37,623 nt of DNA from Bacteroidota bacterium. Its GTDB lineage: Bacteria > Bacteroidota > Bacteroidia > Chitinophagales > Chitinophagaceae. Below the pieces are notes generated by a model. The model was not told the origin of the DNA. It ran no database searches and worked only from the letters and a program-made list of their open reading frames with translations. This document shows positions 25,286 to 33,318 of this stretch, piece by piece. The stretch is taken from the NCBI GenBank assembly GCA_023415275.1, contig JAEZLJ010000107.1:1-37623 (forward strand). Reading direction: 5' to 3'. A program made the translations under genes and the position numbers. The first letter of the stretch is position 1, and the number at the start of each line of letters is the position of its first letter.

Positions 25286-25712
25286 GAGCAGCGCTGTTTA
25301 CCTCGGTGATAAACGTTTCAGGAGTAATGGAGGTATATCCTTCCCATGATTTCAATAACTTACCATTTGCGTCTAACAACACTGTATAAGGGAATTTACC
25401 TCCGGGGTTGTATTTGTCAGCCAGAGCCTCATTCAATTTGGTTTGATCTTTTGATAACTGGTTCTTTTTGAGCCTTGGGAAATCAGCATTTAACAATACC
25501 AGATTATCTCCTGCGTACTTAGCAAAGGCATCAGACTCAAAGATTTCTTTATGCATCCGAATGCAAGGGCCACACCAGTCGGAACCTGAGAAATTGACCA
25601 GGATATTTTTGTGGGAATCTGAGGCTTCCTTTTTTGCCTGGTCTATATTGGATAGCCATAATGACGAGGTCGTTAAAAAAGAGCTGAATAGTGCAATTAA
25701 TAGGATTTTCAT
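25272..25712 (-). CDS. Exported thioredoxin-fold protein
   Basis: A 146-residue protein with a signal peptide (MKILLIALFSSFLTTSS) and a thioredoxin fold. FSGSDWCGPC carries the active-site pair C47/C50. LVLLNADFPRL and KFPYTVLLDANGKLL are the following strands, with the cis-Pro in KFPYT. It is closest to the small periplasmic thioredoxin-like proteins with a W-C-x-x-C site placed in an FSGSDWC context, probably a disulfide reductase or isomerase. It is the first gene of the ApbE-DUF4266-DUF3570 operon. TATCCTTA on the - strand (25725-25732), 12 bases before the start, may be its promoter. The paired cysteines of DUF4266 are a possible substrate. Confidence 0.88.
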   Translation of the reverse strand: MKILLIALFSSFLTTSSLWLSNIDQAKKEASDSHKNILVNFSGSDWCGPCIRMHKEIFESDAFAKYAGDNLVLLNADFPRLKKNQLSKDQTKLNEALADKYNPGGKFPYTVLLDANGKLLKSWEGYTSITPETFITEVNSAAHGAR

Positions 25713-25742
25713 GGTTTATCAATTTAAGGATAAAGAAAATTG

Positions 25743-25850
25743 TTAATTGGACCTTTTTTGAGGCATCTTGTTATTGGGCCTTGGGACTAATGCATAGGCT
25801 GGTTTGGGTTTACGGTAGCCTAATAAAAGGGATAATATACGTCTAAGCAT
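25743..25850 (-). CDS. Possible 35-residue basic small protein
   Basis: ATG at 25850, TAA at 25743. The product begins MLRRILSLLLGYRKPKP, continues with ALVPRPNNK and ends PQKRSN. It has a short hydrophobic stretch and then a basic, Pro-rich tail, more protein-like than a random frame. It lies 30 bases upstream of the thioredoxin operon on the same strand. It could be a small membrane-associated protein or a leader peptide. Equally it may be chance: no ribosome-binding site or clear promoter was seen. Confidence 0.3.
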   Translation of the reverse strand: MLRRILSLLLGYRKPKPAYALVPRPNNKMPQKRSN

Positions 25851-25881
25851 TAATTTCTTTTTGGATTGATGAATAAAAACG

Positions 25882-25897
25882 AACCAATGAATTGGTT
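25882..25897. promoter_or_regulatory. Palindrome upstream of the thioredoxin-ApbE operon
   Basis: AACCAAT (25882-25888), two bases, then ATTGGTT (25891-25897) form a perfect inverted repeat of operator size. Confidence 0.35.
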
Positions 25898-25920
25898 TAA
25901 GAGAATGTGCAATACTGTAA

Positions 25921-25932
25921 CGTAATATTACG
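25921..25932. promoter_or_regulatory. Perfect 12-bp palindrome CGTAATATTACG
   Basis: The 12-base palindrome lies about 70 bases upstream of the possible small ORF and 24 bases from the other palindrome. It could bind a dimeric regulator of the redox operon. No second copy was seen in the window. Confidence 0.35.
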
Positions 25933-26021
25933 CCAGAAAAGTGTAGGAATTAGTTATAAAAAGGCTAACCATGATTATTTAACAAGCCTTAACTTATAGC
26001 ATAATCTTTATTTAGAATTTA

Positions 26022-26753
26022 TTAAGAATTCAATGCATTCCTTAGCTCACTTACATCTTTAGGCATCAACCCAGGGTTGATATAACTTTCAGCATTATCC
26101 GCAAAAGCAGGGTGGATAAACTCCATCTGTGAGGATGTTTTACTTCTCAGGGAAGAATGGAATTCAATGGCCCCGGTTTTTTTAGCCAGTTCATTGATGT
26201 TATCCTTACGAACACCACTGCCAGGCATAATAATGATCCTTCCATTGGCAGCAGTGACCAATTTTGCTACAAGGTCCATACCATCCATTACATTGGGCTT
26301 TTGGCCTGAGGTCAATATTCTTTCACAGCCTAATTTTATTAATTGTTCCATTGCCAGGAAGGGATCTTCGCACCTGTCAAATGCCCTGTGAAAAGTGATA
26401 CGCAATGGATAAGCTTCTTCTATCAGCCTGGCCGTTCTTTCTGTATCTATATTCCCCTTTTTGTCAAGTAAACCAATGACCACCCCATCACAACCTAATT
26501 CTTTACATTTTTTCACATCATCCAACATGACCATAAATTCATGATCTGTATAAAGAAAATCACCCCCTCTTGGTCTTATAATTGGAAACAATTGAGTTGT
26601 GAATGCCTCCCGGCAGTTCCGGATCATTCCAAATGATGGTGTTATTCCTCCTTCTGACAAGGCAGCACATAGTTCAATCCGGTCTGCTCCCCCATCCACT
26701 GCGGCCTTAGTGGTAATGAAATCATTGGTCGCTATTTCAATAATATAATGCAC
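26022..26753 (-). CDS. cutC: CutC family protein (copper homeostasis)
   Basis: A 243-residue TIM-barrel protein of the CutC family. Marks: EIATNDF at the start, GGADRIELCAALSEGGITPS (21-40), PIIRPRGGDFLYTDHE, ITFHRAFDRCEDP, LGCERILTSGQKP and IIIMPGSGVRKDNI. The start codon is GTG; the next in-frame Met is past the first conserved block. The family was linked to copper tolerance in E. coli, but the direct biochemical activity is not settled. The gene is 46 bases downstream of the glycosylasparaginase gene on the same strand, so they may share a transcript. No copper efflux genes lie beside it. Confidence 0.93.
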   Translation of the reverse strand: MHYIIEIATNDFITTKAAVDGGADRIELCAALSEGGITPSFGMIRNCREAFTTQLFPIIRPRGGDFLYTDHEFMVMLDDVKKCKELGCDGVVIGLLDKKGNIDTERTARLIEEAYPLRITFHRAFDRCEDPFLAMEQLIKLGCERILTSGQKPNVMDGMDLVAKLVTAANGRIIIMPGSGVRKDNINELAKKTGAIEFHSSLRSKTSSQMEFIHPAFADNAESYINPGLMPKDVSELRNALNS

Positions 26754-26799
26754 AGCAAATAATTTATATTGACCAGGACGTACCTGTTAGAATACTTAT

Positions 26800-27807
26800 T
26801 TAATAAAAGCTTTTTGATTGAAGCACTTTACTGCCTGCCTTGGTTTGTACTGCATAGGTAAATCCCTTTTGTAAGGCATACCCACCATACTCTCCTTTGG
26901 TATTCATAGCAATAAAGCCTACCTGTAGATCTTTGGCTTGTTTGCCTCGTTTTTTGATGATCCTTTCCACTGCTTTTTTACAGGCCAATTCAGGATGTAC
27001 GCCCTGGCGCAGGTATTCTACAACTGTGTGCGATCCACAGATACGTATCACTTCTTCTCCAACTCCTGTAGAGGTGGCAGCCCCGGCGTCACTGTCTACG
27101 AATAATCCGGCCCCAATGATAGGTGAATCCCCTACCCGTCCCCTCATTTTATAAGCCATTCCACTGGTTGTACAGGCACCGCTCAAGCTACCACTGGCAT
27201 CCATAGCGATCATTCCAATTGTATCATGGTTATTGATCTGCCCGGGCTCATTCTTTTGTTCAAGCAATTTAGGAATGGTCATAGGATCATATTTTGAATT
27301 TTTGAGCCATTCCTTATAGGCTTTTTCGCTTTCAGGTGTCAACAGGTTTTCCATTTTGTAACCATTGGCTAATGCAAACTGAAGAGCACCCTCGCCTACC
27401 AGTTGCACGTGTGGTGTTTTCTCCATTACAAGTCTCGCAATTTTGATCGGGTGCATGATGCTTTCCAGGAACATGACAGAACCACAATCACCATTGCCAT
27501 CCATGATGCAGGCATCAAGAGTGACCTTACCATCCCGGTCGGGAAGACCTCCATAACCTACACTTTGATCTGAGGGATCACTTTCGGGGATCTGTACACC
27601 AGCCTCCACTGCATCTAATGCCTTGCCACCAACGCCTAAAATTTTCCAGGCTTCTGCATTGGCTTTAACATTTGGTGCCCATGTAGAAATGACTATGGGG
27701 TTATTTTTGACAGTTGTTGGGTCAATGGCTGAAGTCAATGGATTTTTTAATACAAGTCCCAGGGAACTTAGTGCTGATGTATGTATAAACCTTCTACGGG
27801 TGAACAT
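26800..27807 (-). CDS. N4-(beta-N-acetylglucosaminyl)-L-asparaginase (glycosylasparaginase), Tat-exported
   Basis: A 335-residue Ntn-hydrolase that cleaves the GlcNAc-Asn link left after N-glycoprotein breakdown. The N-terminus has a twin-arginine signal (TRRRFIHTSALSSLGLVL). The self-cleavage site is HDTIGMIAM, with T196 as the new N-terminal nucleophile after D195. Substrate-binding elements follow: GMAYKMRGRVGDSP (217-229) and STGVGEE (246-252). The layout and motifs match the enzyme known from Elizabethkingia (Flavobacterium) meningoseptica. Isoaspartyl peptidase activity is a less likely alternative. Its activity fits with the hexosaminidase and NagB-LmbE genes further along the window. 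Confidence 0.92.
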   Translation of the reverse strand: MFTRRRFIHTSALSSLGLVLKNPLTSAIDPTTVKNNPIVISTWAPNVKANAEAWKILGVGGKALDAVEAGVQIPESDPSDQSVGYGGLPDRDGKVTLDACIMDGNGDCGSVMFLESIMHPIKIARLVMEKTPHVQLVGEGALQFALANGYKMENLLTPESEKAYKEWLKNSKYDPMTIPKLLEQKNEPGQINNHDTIGMIAMDASGSLSGACTTSGMAYKMRGRVGDSPIIGAGLFVDSDAGAATSTGVGEEVIRICGSHTVVEYLRQGVHPELACKKAVERIIKKRGKQAKDLQVGFIAMNTKGEYGGYALQKGFTYAVQTKAGSKVLQSKSFY

Positions 27808-27893
27808 AATTTATTCAACGATGTTTGTAATGAAATAATAAAAGGAAACGTGAAACTATAGAATTTTGATAATAATCAATCAAGCACAATTAA

Positions 27894-28667
27894 ATGATAC
27901 TACTATTTGAATTGCCAAACTTTACTGATCCGGGAATACTGACTGCATTACTGACGTTAACCGTATTGGAGATCATACTGGGGGTGGATAACATTATTTT
28001 TATATCCATTGTCTCTAATAAACTGCCTGAACACCAACAAGGAAAGGCAAGGACATTGGGTTTGTTAATGGCTATGATATTCAGGATATGCCTGCTGCTT
28101 ACCATCACATGGATCATTAAACTGACCACACCTTTATTTACCATTCCATTTATTGAAGATGATGGCCAACCTATTGGTATTAGCTGGAAAGATATCATAT
28201 TGATAGCAGGTGGTATCTTCCTGATTTTTAAAAGCACTCTAGAAATCCATCAGAAGCTGAACGTGGCAAGTAAGCCACACCACACTGTGGCTCCCTCGGC
28301 TTTCAGATCGGTCATTATTCAAATTGTTTTGGTAGATGCCGTTTTTTCATTTGATTCCATACTTACAGCCATAGGATTAGTGGATAATGTTCTCATTATG
28401 ATCCTGGCCGTAGTGATATCTATGCTGATCATGATCTTTTTTTCCGGGACCATCAGCCGGTTCATTAACAAACACCCCACACTACAAATATTGGCTCTTG
28501 CCTTCCTGATCATGATTGGAATGATGTTAGTAGCAGAAGGTTTTCATCAGCATTTCAATAAGAGCTACATATACACTGCCATTGCGTTTAGTTTAATAGT
28601 AGAGCTTATTAATATGCGCCTGAGGAAGAACCGGCAACAGGTGAATCTTAATAATGAAGAGCTGTAA
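27894..28667 (+). CDS. TerC family integral membrane protein
   Basis: A 257-residue membrane protein with about seven hydrophobic segments. TVLEIILGVDNIIFISIVSNKLP (24-46) carries the conserved acidic Glu and Asp-Asn of the TerC family, and VLVDAVFSFDSILTAIGL (about 145-163) is its second repeat copy. A charged loop (KLNVASKPHH) separates the two halves. TerC-like proteins are linked to metal (often manganese) efflux or to metalation of exported proteins; the exact role here is unknown. It starts 87 bases from the divergent glycosylasparaginase gene and is first of a run of + strand genes. Confidence 0.92.
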   Translation: MILLFELPNFTDPGILTALLTLTVLEIILGVDNIIFISIVSNKLPEHQQGKARTLGLLMAMIFRICLLLTITWIIKLTTPLFTIPFIEDDGQPIGISWKDIILIAGGIFLIFKSTLEIHQKLNVASKPHHTVAPSAFRSVIIQIVLVDAVFSFDSILTAIGLVDNVLIMILAVVISMLIMIFFSGTISRFINKHPTLQILALAFLIMIGMMLVAEGFHQHFNKSYIYTAIAFSLIVELINMRLRKNRQQVNLNNEEL

Positions 28668-28737
28668 GTGTCAATAAGTCAGCTTAAAGAAACGGGCACC
28701 AGGTTTGATGTTTAAACACTGTTATTAAAATAGAAGT

Positions 28738-29295
28738 ATGAAAATTGAAATAATATCTGGAAGTCCGCGTCAAAACAGTGCTACTAACAGGCTGGCATTA
28801 TTTCTTGAAAAAGAATTAAAAGAAAACTCTGATCATGAAATAGGCTTGATTGATATTCGGAAGTATCCAATGACTGGTGTTCAGAAAGTATTCACCACGG
28901 TGGAAGATACGCCTGAGAAGTACAGGGAGTTGGCCACAAGGATGTTTGCAGCAGAGGCATTTATTATAGTTACGCCTGAATACAATGGAAGCTATTCCCC
29001 TGCTATGCAGAATATGTTTGATCATTTTCCAAAGCAGCACCATAAGGTTTTTGGTTTGGCAACAGCATCACCTGGGGCATTAGGTGGTGTACGCGCAGCC
29101 ATGCAACTGCAACAGTTCGTTATGGCATTATTTGGAATAGCTTCTCCTTATATGTTGATCACTCCTCACGTAGATAAAAAATTTGATGCAGAAGGCAAGC
29201 TGACAGATCCAACATTTCAAAAGGCCATAGATACTTTTATCACAGAATTTTTGTGGCTGGCGGAAAAAGTAGTGACAGAGAAAGTTTCTGTTTAA
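28738..29295 (+). CDS. NAD(P)H-dependent FMN reductase family protein
   Basis: A 185-residue flavodoxin-fold protein. The FMN phosphate loop is SGSPRQNSATNRLA (8-21). The second flavin-contact motif is TPEYNGSYSPAMQN (80-93), and the third is ATASPGALGGVRA. These define the NADPH-dependent FMN/azo/chromate reductase family. It should reduce flavin, quinones or similar acceptors in the cytoplasm. The specific substrate is not predictable. It is 70 bases after the TerC-like gene and 75 before the pirin gene, so the three may be loosely grouped; FMN reductase beside pirin is consistent with a quinone or oxidative-stress role, which is inference. Confidence 0.92.
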   Translation: MKIEIISGSPRQNSATNRLALFLEKELKENSDHEIGLIDIRKYPMTGVQKVFTTVEDTPEKYRELATRMFAAEAFIIVTPEYNGSYSPAMQNMFDHFPKQHHKVFGLATASPGALGGVRAAMQLQQFVMALFGIASPYMLITPHVDKKFDAEGKLTDPTFQKAIDTFITEFLWLAEKVVTEKVSV

Positions 29296-29370
29296 AGGAG
29301 AATGGTTAGAATTGAACCTCAACCTATTGCTTCTAATTGAATTACCCGATTATCAAATAAAGGAGTTTAT

Positions 29371-30087
29371 ATGACAACTGTATTACATAAAGCCCGAACC
29401 AGGGGGCATGCCAATCATGGTTGGCTGGATTCCTGGCATACATTTTCATTCGCAGGATATTATAATCCCGATAGAATTCACTTTGGTGCTTTAAGGGTAT
29501 TGAATGATGATACGGTAGCCGGAGGCATGGGATTCGGCAAACATCCGCATGACAATATGGAAATTGTTTCCATTCCACTGGAGGGTGACCTGGAGCATGG
29601 GGACAGCATGGGCACCACAGCTGTGATCAAGCAAGGTGATGTGCAGGTAATGAGCGCCGGAACAGGCATCATTCATTCTGAAAAGAATAAAAACCAGGAT
29701 AAGCAAGTAAAATTCTTACAGATTTGGGTTTTTCCTAATAAAAAGAATGTGCAACCTCGCTACGATCAAAAGAGCTTTTCTTTAAAAGATAAGCATAATC
29801 AATGGGCAACTGTAGTATCGCCCCTGGGAACCCCTGATGGAGGGGTACAACTGCACCAGGATGCATGGTTCCATCTAACAAAGCTTGATGCTGGAAAGGA
29901 CTTATCCTACAAGGTCAAAAAAGAGGGAAATGGTGTTTATGCGTTTGTATTGGAAGGAGAGATAAAAATTGGTGAAACCACATTAAATCGTCGTGATGGA
30001 CTTGGAATCAGTGAAACAGAAGCTTTTACTGTTCAGGCAGTTTCGGATTCGGAAATATTATTGATGGAAGTTCCCATGATGGAATAA
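29371..30087 (+). CDS. Pirin family protein
   Basis: A 238-residue double-cupin protein. The N-terminal cupin has the metal site of the pirin/YhhW group: HPHDNMEIVS (H58, H60) and TGIIHSEKN (H102, E104). The start, KARTRGHANHGWLDSWHTFSFAGYYNP, is a strong family signature. The second cupin (about 130-238) is less conserved and ends with LLMEVPMME. E. coli YhhW has quercetin 2,3-dioxygenase activity in vitro; the natural substrate is unknown. An ATG at 29371 is preceded by AAAGGAG (29357-29363), one of the few Shine-Dalgarno-like sequences in this window. A terminator follows. Confidence 0.93.
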   Translation: MTTVLHKARTRGHANHGWLDSWHTFSFAGYYNPDRIHFGALRVLNDDTVAGGMGFGKHPHDNMEIVSIPLEGDLEHGDSMGTTAVIKQGDVQVMSAGTGIIHSEKNKNQDKQVKFLQIWVFPNKKNVQPRYDQKSFSLKDKHNQWATVVSPLGTPDGGVQLHQDAWFHLTKLDAGKDLSYKVKKEGNGVYAFVLEGEIKIGETTLNRRDGLGISETEAFTVQAVSDSEILLMEVPMME

Positions 30088-30110
30088 TTGTATTCATCAA
30101 TTATCATATG

Positions 30111-30150
30111 AAAAGGTTGCTCTGTAATAAGAAGCAGCCTTTTTTATTAT
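30111..30150 (+). terminator. Rho-independent terminator after the pirin gene
   Basis: AAAAGGTTGCT (30111-30121) pairs with AGCAGCCTTTT (30133-30143), an 11-pair stem with one G-T pair and an 11-base loop. TTTATTATT follows. It is 23 bases past the pirin stop. Confidence 0.88.
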
Positions 30151-30312
30151 TCTCTGATTTTGCCCATGACCTATAATCAGCCTGGCCCATTTCAGGTGTA
30201 TTCTACTTATTTATTTGACAGGGTTCTTCATTTTCAGAAATATTGTTTTTTATCTGTTGTTCTGATGGAGGATATAGAAAACATGTGCATTTTTGTTTCC
30301 ATTTGCCTACAT

Positions 30313-30699
30313 ATGTATGATAATGTTTCAATTGCACAGGTACATAATGACTACCAGCTTTGGAATAATGAACTGCGTTTTCATGAAGAAGAACTGACAA
30401 CATTGCAAAAGCAACTAGATGAATTGATTGCCAGGAATACCAGTTTGCAACTTTCTGATGAAGCTTCTATGTTTCAAAACCAGTTTGTTCGAATGGGTGA
30501 TTTCCTTATCACAATATTACATGATCTGGATTATGCTAAAGCCAGTATGGGAATATTGGCAAAAACCGGAACGCCGGCTGATTTTTCTACTATATTGGTT
30601 CATGATCATTGGCAGCTCGGTCAGAATATTACAGGGTTTAAGAAAGATTTTGAATCGCTTAAGCATAAGTATAAAATGTTCCAGTTGAAATTATATTGA
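30313..30699 (+). CDS. 128-residue helical protein, paralogue A
   Basis: I chose the ATG at 30313 because from here the protein matches the next gene (MYDNVSIAQVHNDYQLW against MYQTVSIRSLHLEYQLW) and both come out at 128 residues. A frame runs upstream to 30160, but those residues have no match and unlikely composition. The body is almost all helix, rich in Glu, Gln and Leu (ELRFHEEELTTLQKQLDELIARNT), suggesting a coiled coil or four-helix bundle. MFQNQFVRMGDFL is shared in part with the paralogue (HFQNQFICQKEVI). No signal peptide or membrane segment. No family recognised. Confidence 0.7.
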   Translation: MYDNVSIAQVHNDYQLWNNELRFHEEELTTLQKQLDELIARNTSLQLSDEASMFQNQFVRMGDFLITILHDLDYAKASMGILAKTGTPADFSTILVHDHWQLGQNITGFKKDFESLKHKYKMFQLKLY

Positions 30700-30798
30700 T
30701 CTCCATATATGGTTGACAACAATCATAAAATAGATCAACATGAATCAGTTAGTGTAGTGAAACAATGCAGTTGCTTTACAGTATAAAATTTGGCCACT

Positions 30799-31185
30799 AT
30801 GTACCAGACTGTTTCTATCCGTAGCCTCCACCTGGAATACCAGTTATGGGTCAGGGAATTGACCTTTTATAAAGAAGAAATCAAGATATTTGAAAATCAC
30901 CTGGAAGACCTTGTTTCCAGGAATACTAAACAAGATGTGCAGATGCAGATAGAACATTTTCAAAATCAATTTATCTGTCAAAAAGAAGTTATTGACATTC
31001 TAAAGCATAAGCTGAATATCAGTGAAAGACAATTGGCTGCTTTCGTATATGACCTTTCAGGTGGCATCATTGAAAATGCACGCATGGACAACCATTCTGA
31101 GTTAAGAGAAGAAGTGATCACTTTTAGAAGATTATACAAGATACTCAAAACTGATTTCAGGCATTTTGAAACTGAATGGATGTAA
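30799..31185 (+). CDS. 128-residue helical protein, paralogue B
   Basis: The second of two tandem paralogues, 99 bases after the first, with the ATG at 30799. It keeps the shared marks MYxxVSI, HxxYQLWxxEL, the EE-rich helix, L-x-x-L-x-x-RNT and FQNQF, but the second half has drifted (LAAFVYDLSGGIIENARMDNHSELREEV). Predicted helical and charged throughout, with no export signal. The duplication is old, since the copies are far from identical. TATAAAATTTG just before the start may be a promoter. Function unknown; helical-bundle proteins of this size can be adaptors or stress proteins, but nothing here decides it. Confidence 0.75.
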   Translation: MYQTVSIRSLHLEYQLWVRELTFYKEEIKIFENHLEDLVSRNTKQDVQMQIEHFQNQFICQKEVIDILKHKLNISERQLAAFVYDLSGGIIENARMDNHSELREEVITFRRLYKILKTDFRHFETEWM

Positions 31186-31408
31186 TAATAGCTGGGTTAC
31201 GATAAATCTTCTGTATAACAGGTTAGTTTTTGCCTCTGAATATAGGATTACACTTTATAACCTTTCTGCATAAGCGTCATCTTCATTTTTTTAATTTGTA
31301 AAATGCATACTACTGATAAAACATAAATTTATCTGTGTCCTGCTAATCCATTCTGCTTCCTTTATGGAAGAGATTAATTAATACCTTAGATGCTTTCAAA
31401 TTAAAAAT

Positions 31409-33286
31409 ATGAAGGCATTTTACTCGTTCATTTTCTTCCTAACATCATTTTCTTTTTGTTATGCCCAAAACAATACGCTTGACAGTGCCTGGGTAAAGAA
31501 TAACTATTACAAAGTAGAGAAGATGATCCCCATGAGGGATGGAAATAAGCTATTTACAGCTATATATATTCCCAAGGACAGTTCAGAAAGGCATCCTATA
31601 TTAATGAAGCGCACGCCTTATTCGGCTGGTCCTTATGGTGAATCCAATTTTCCGGAAAGTTTCTGGAATAGCTATTACAGGCTCTATATGCGGGAAAACT
31701 ACATTATGGTGGTCCAGGATGTTAGAGGGAAATATATGAGTGAAGGAAACTTTGTAGATGTGCGACCTTTTATCACCAACAAAACAGGTAACCAGGTAGA
31801 TGAAGCCAGTGATACCTACGATGCTGTAGACTGGATCGTCAAAAACGTTCCTGGTAATAATGGACGCGTCGGTGTATTTGGTATTTCATATCCAGGGTTT
31901 TATTCCACCATGGCCGCTATGAGTGGACACCCCGCAGTAAAAGCTGTTAGCCCACAGGCACCTGTAACTGATTGGTTTATGGGCGATGATTTTCACCATA
32001 ATGGTGCTTTCATGGCTATGGATGCATTTTCATTTTATTCTGGCTTTGGCAGGCCTCGTCCACAACCTACCCAATCTGGAATGCCGGGGTATGAAATGCC
32101 GGGTGCAGATAATTATAACTTTTACCTTAAAGCAGGAGCTTTAAAAAACCTAACCAGGTTAATGCCCGAACCCATTCCATTTTGGAATGAATTAATGGCT
32201 CACCCAAATCTTGATGACTGGTGGAAAGCCCGCAATACCAGGAATTTCGTGAAGGCCATCCCTCCTTCCACTAATACACTTGTAGTTGGTGGTTTGTTTG
32301 ATGCAGAAGATTGCTTTGGTGCATGGAATTTATACAAGGCCATAGAGTCCAAATCAAAGAATAACAACAGGCTGGTGATGGGTCCATGGTTCCACGGGCA
32401 GTGGGGAGGTCGCGGTGATGGAAGTAGTTTGGGAAATATTCGCTGGGACGCAAAGACATCTGAATGGTACCAGAACAACGTGGAAGTACCTTTTTTCAAT
32501 TATTATTTAAAAGATAAGGGCAATCTTAATGGTTTGGCAGAAGCTACGGTATTTTTTAGTGGAGAGAATAAATGGCATCAACTTACCCAATGGCCACCTG
32601 CAGGATCGGATAACCAGGAACTTTATTTACAATCCCATGGAAAGCTTGAATGGAAGAAACCTGTTTCCGGGACAGGTTTTACTGAATATGAAAGTGATCC
32701 GGCCCACCCAGTTCCCTATACAGAAGATGTGCATGCAGGCCGGACAAGGGAATACATGACCGATGACCAGCGCTTTGCTTCCCGCAGGCCCGATGTGTTG
32801 GTTTTTGAAACGGAGGCTTTGGAAAATGATCTGACACTAGCAGGGCCATTAACGGCCAAGCTTTTTACTTCCATTTCCTCTACCGATGCTGATTTTGTAG
32901 TGAAGCTAATAGATGTTTTCCCAGATAGTTTTTCTTATGCAGCCCCTGCGCCTGTGACCAACTATCCCATGCAGGGTTATCAAATGTTGGTTCGTGGCGA
33001 AATCATGAGAGGACGTTTCAGGAAATCATTTGAAAAACCTGAAGCCTTTAAACCCGGGAAGGTGGAAGAGGTAAAATTTACTTTGCCGGATGTTGCCCAC
33101 ACCTTTAAAAAAGGCCATAAACTTATGGTACAAATTCAAAGCAGTTGGTTCCCGCTGGCTGACAGAAATCCGCAAAAATTTGTAAACATTTATGAAGCTT
33201 CTGATGCTGATTTTCAAAAAGCCAATATCAGGATCTTTCATAATTCCACCTATCCATCCAGCATTACAGTTCCAGTAATGAAATAA
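31409..33286 (+). CDS. CocE/NonD family hydrolase (S15 peptidase-like), secreted
   Basis: A 625-residue alpha/beta-hydrolase. The signal peptide ends in FCYAQ. MRDGNKLFTAIYIPKD opens the hydrolase domain; VVQDVRGKYMSEG is the family block around the oxyanion region; the nucleophile elbow is GISYPG with S160. VGGLFDAEDCFGAW and MGPWFHGQWGG probably carry the catalytic Asp and His. The C-terminal part (from about 440) is the jelly-roll domain typical of X-Pro dipeptidyl-peptidase and CocE proteins. It would hydrolyse peptide, acyl or ester bonds outside the cytoplasm; the substrate is unknown. TACCTTAG at 31382-31389 may be the -7 element. GH20 follows 32 bases downstream, so the two are probably one transcript. 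Confidence 0.92.
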   Translation: MKAFYSFIFFLTSFSFCYAQNNTLDSAWVKNNYYKVEKMIPMRDGNKLFTAIYIPKDSSERHPILMKRTPYSAGPYGESNFPESFWNSYYRLYMRENYIMVVQDVRGKYMSEGNFVDVRPFITNKTGNQVDEASDTYDAVDWIVKNVPGNNGRVGVFGISYPGFYSTMAAMSGHPAVKAVSPQAPVTDWFMGDDFHHNGAFMAMDAFSFYSGFGRPRPQPTQSGMPGYEMPGADNYNFYLKAGALKNLTRLMPEPIPFWNELMAHPNLDDWWKARNTRNFVKAIPPSTNTLVVGGLFDAEDCFGAWNLYKAIESKSKNNNRLVMGPWFHGQWGGRGDGSSLGNIRWDAKTSEWYQNNVEVPFFNYYLKDKGNLNGLAEATVFFSGENKWHQLTQWPPAGSDNQELYLQSHGKLEWKKPVSGTGFTEYESDPAHPVPYTEDVHAGRTREYMTDDQRFASRRPDVLVFETEALENDLTLAGPLTAKLFTSISSTDADFVVKLIDVFPDSFSYAAPAPVTNYPMQGYQMLVRGEIMRGRFRKSFEKPEAFKPGKVEEVKFTLPDVAHTFKKGHKLMVQIQSSWFPLADRNPQKFVNIYEASDADFQKANIRIFHNSTYPSSITVPVMK

Positions 33287-33318
33287 GATATCAATAATAA
33301 TAATTCAGAAAAAGTACT

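Larger units (their letters stand above)
25713..26021. other. 309-base gap with a possible small ORF and two palindromes
   Basis: The stretch separates cutC (ending at 26022) from the thioredoxin operon; both are on the - strand. It holds a possible 35-residue reading frame (25743-25850) and two palindromes (25882-25897 and 25921-25932). Nothing else was recognised. Confidence 0.5.

Noticed and set aside
30160..30312. N-terminal extension of paralogue A
   Set aside because: The paralogue has no counterpart and the extension has an unlikely aromatic and Cys-rich composition.
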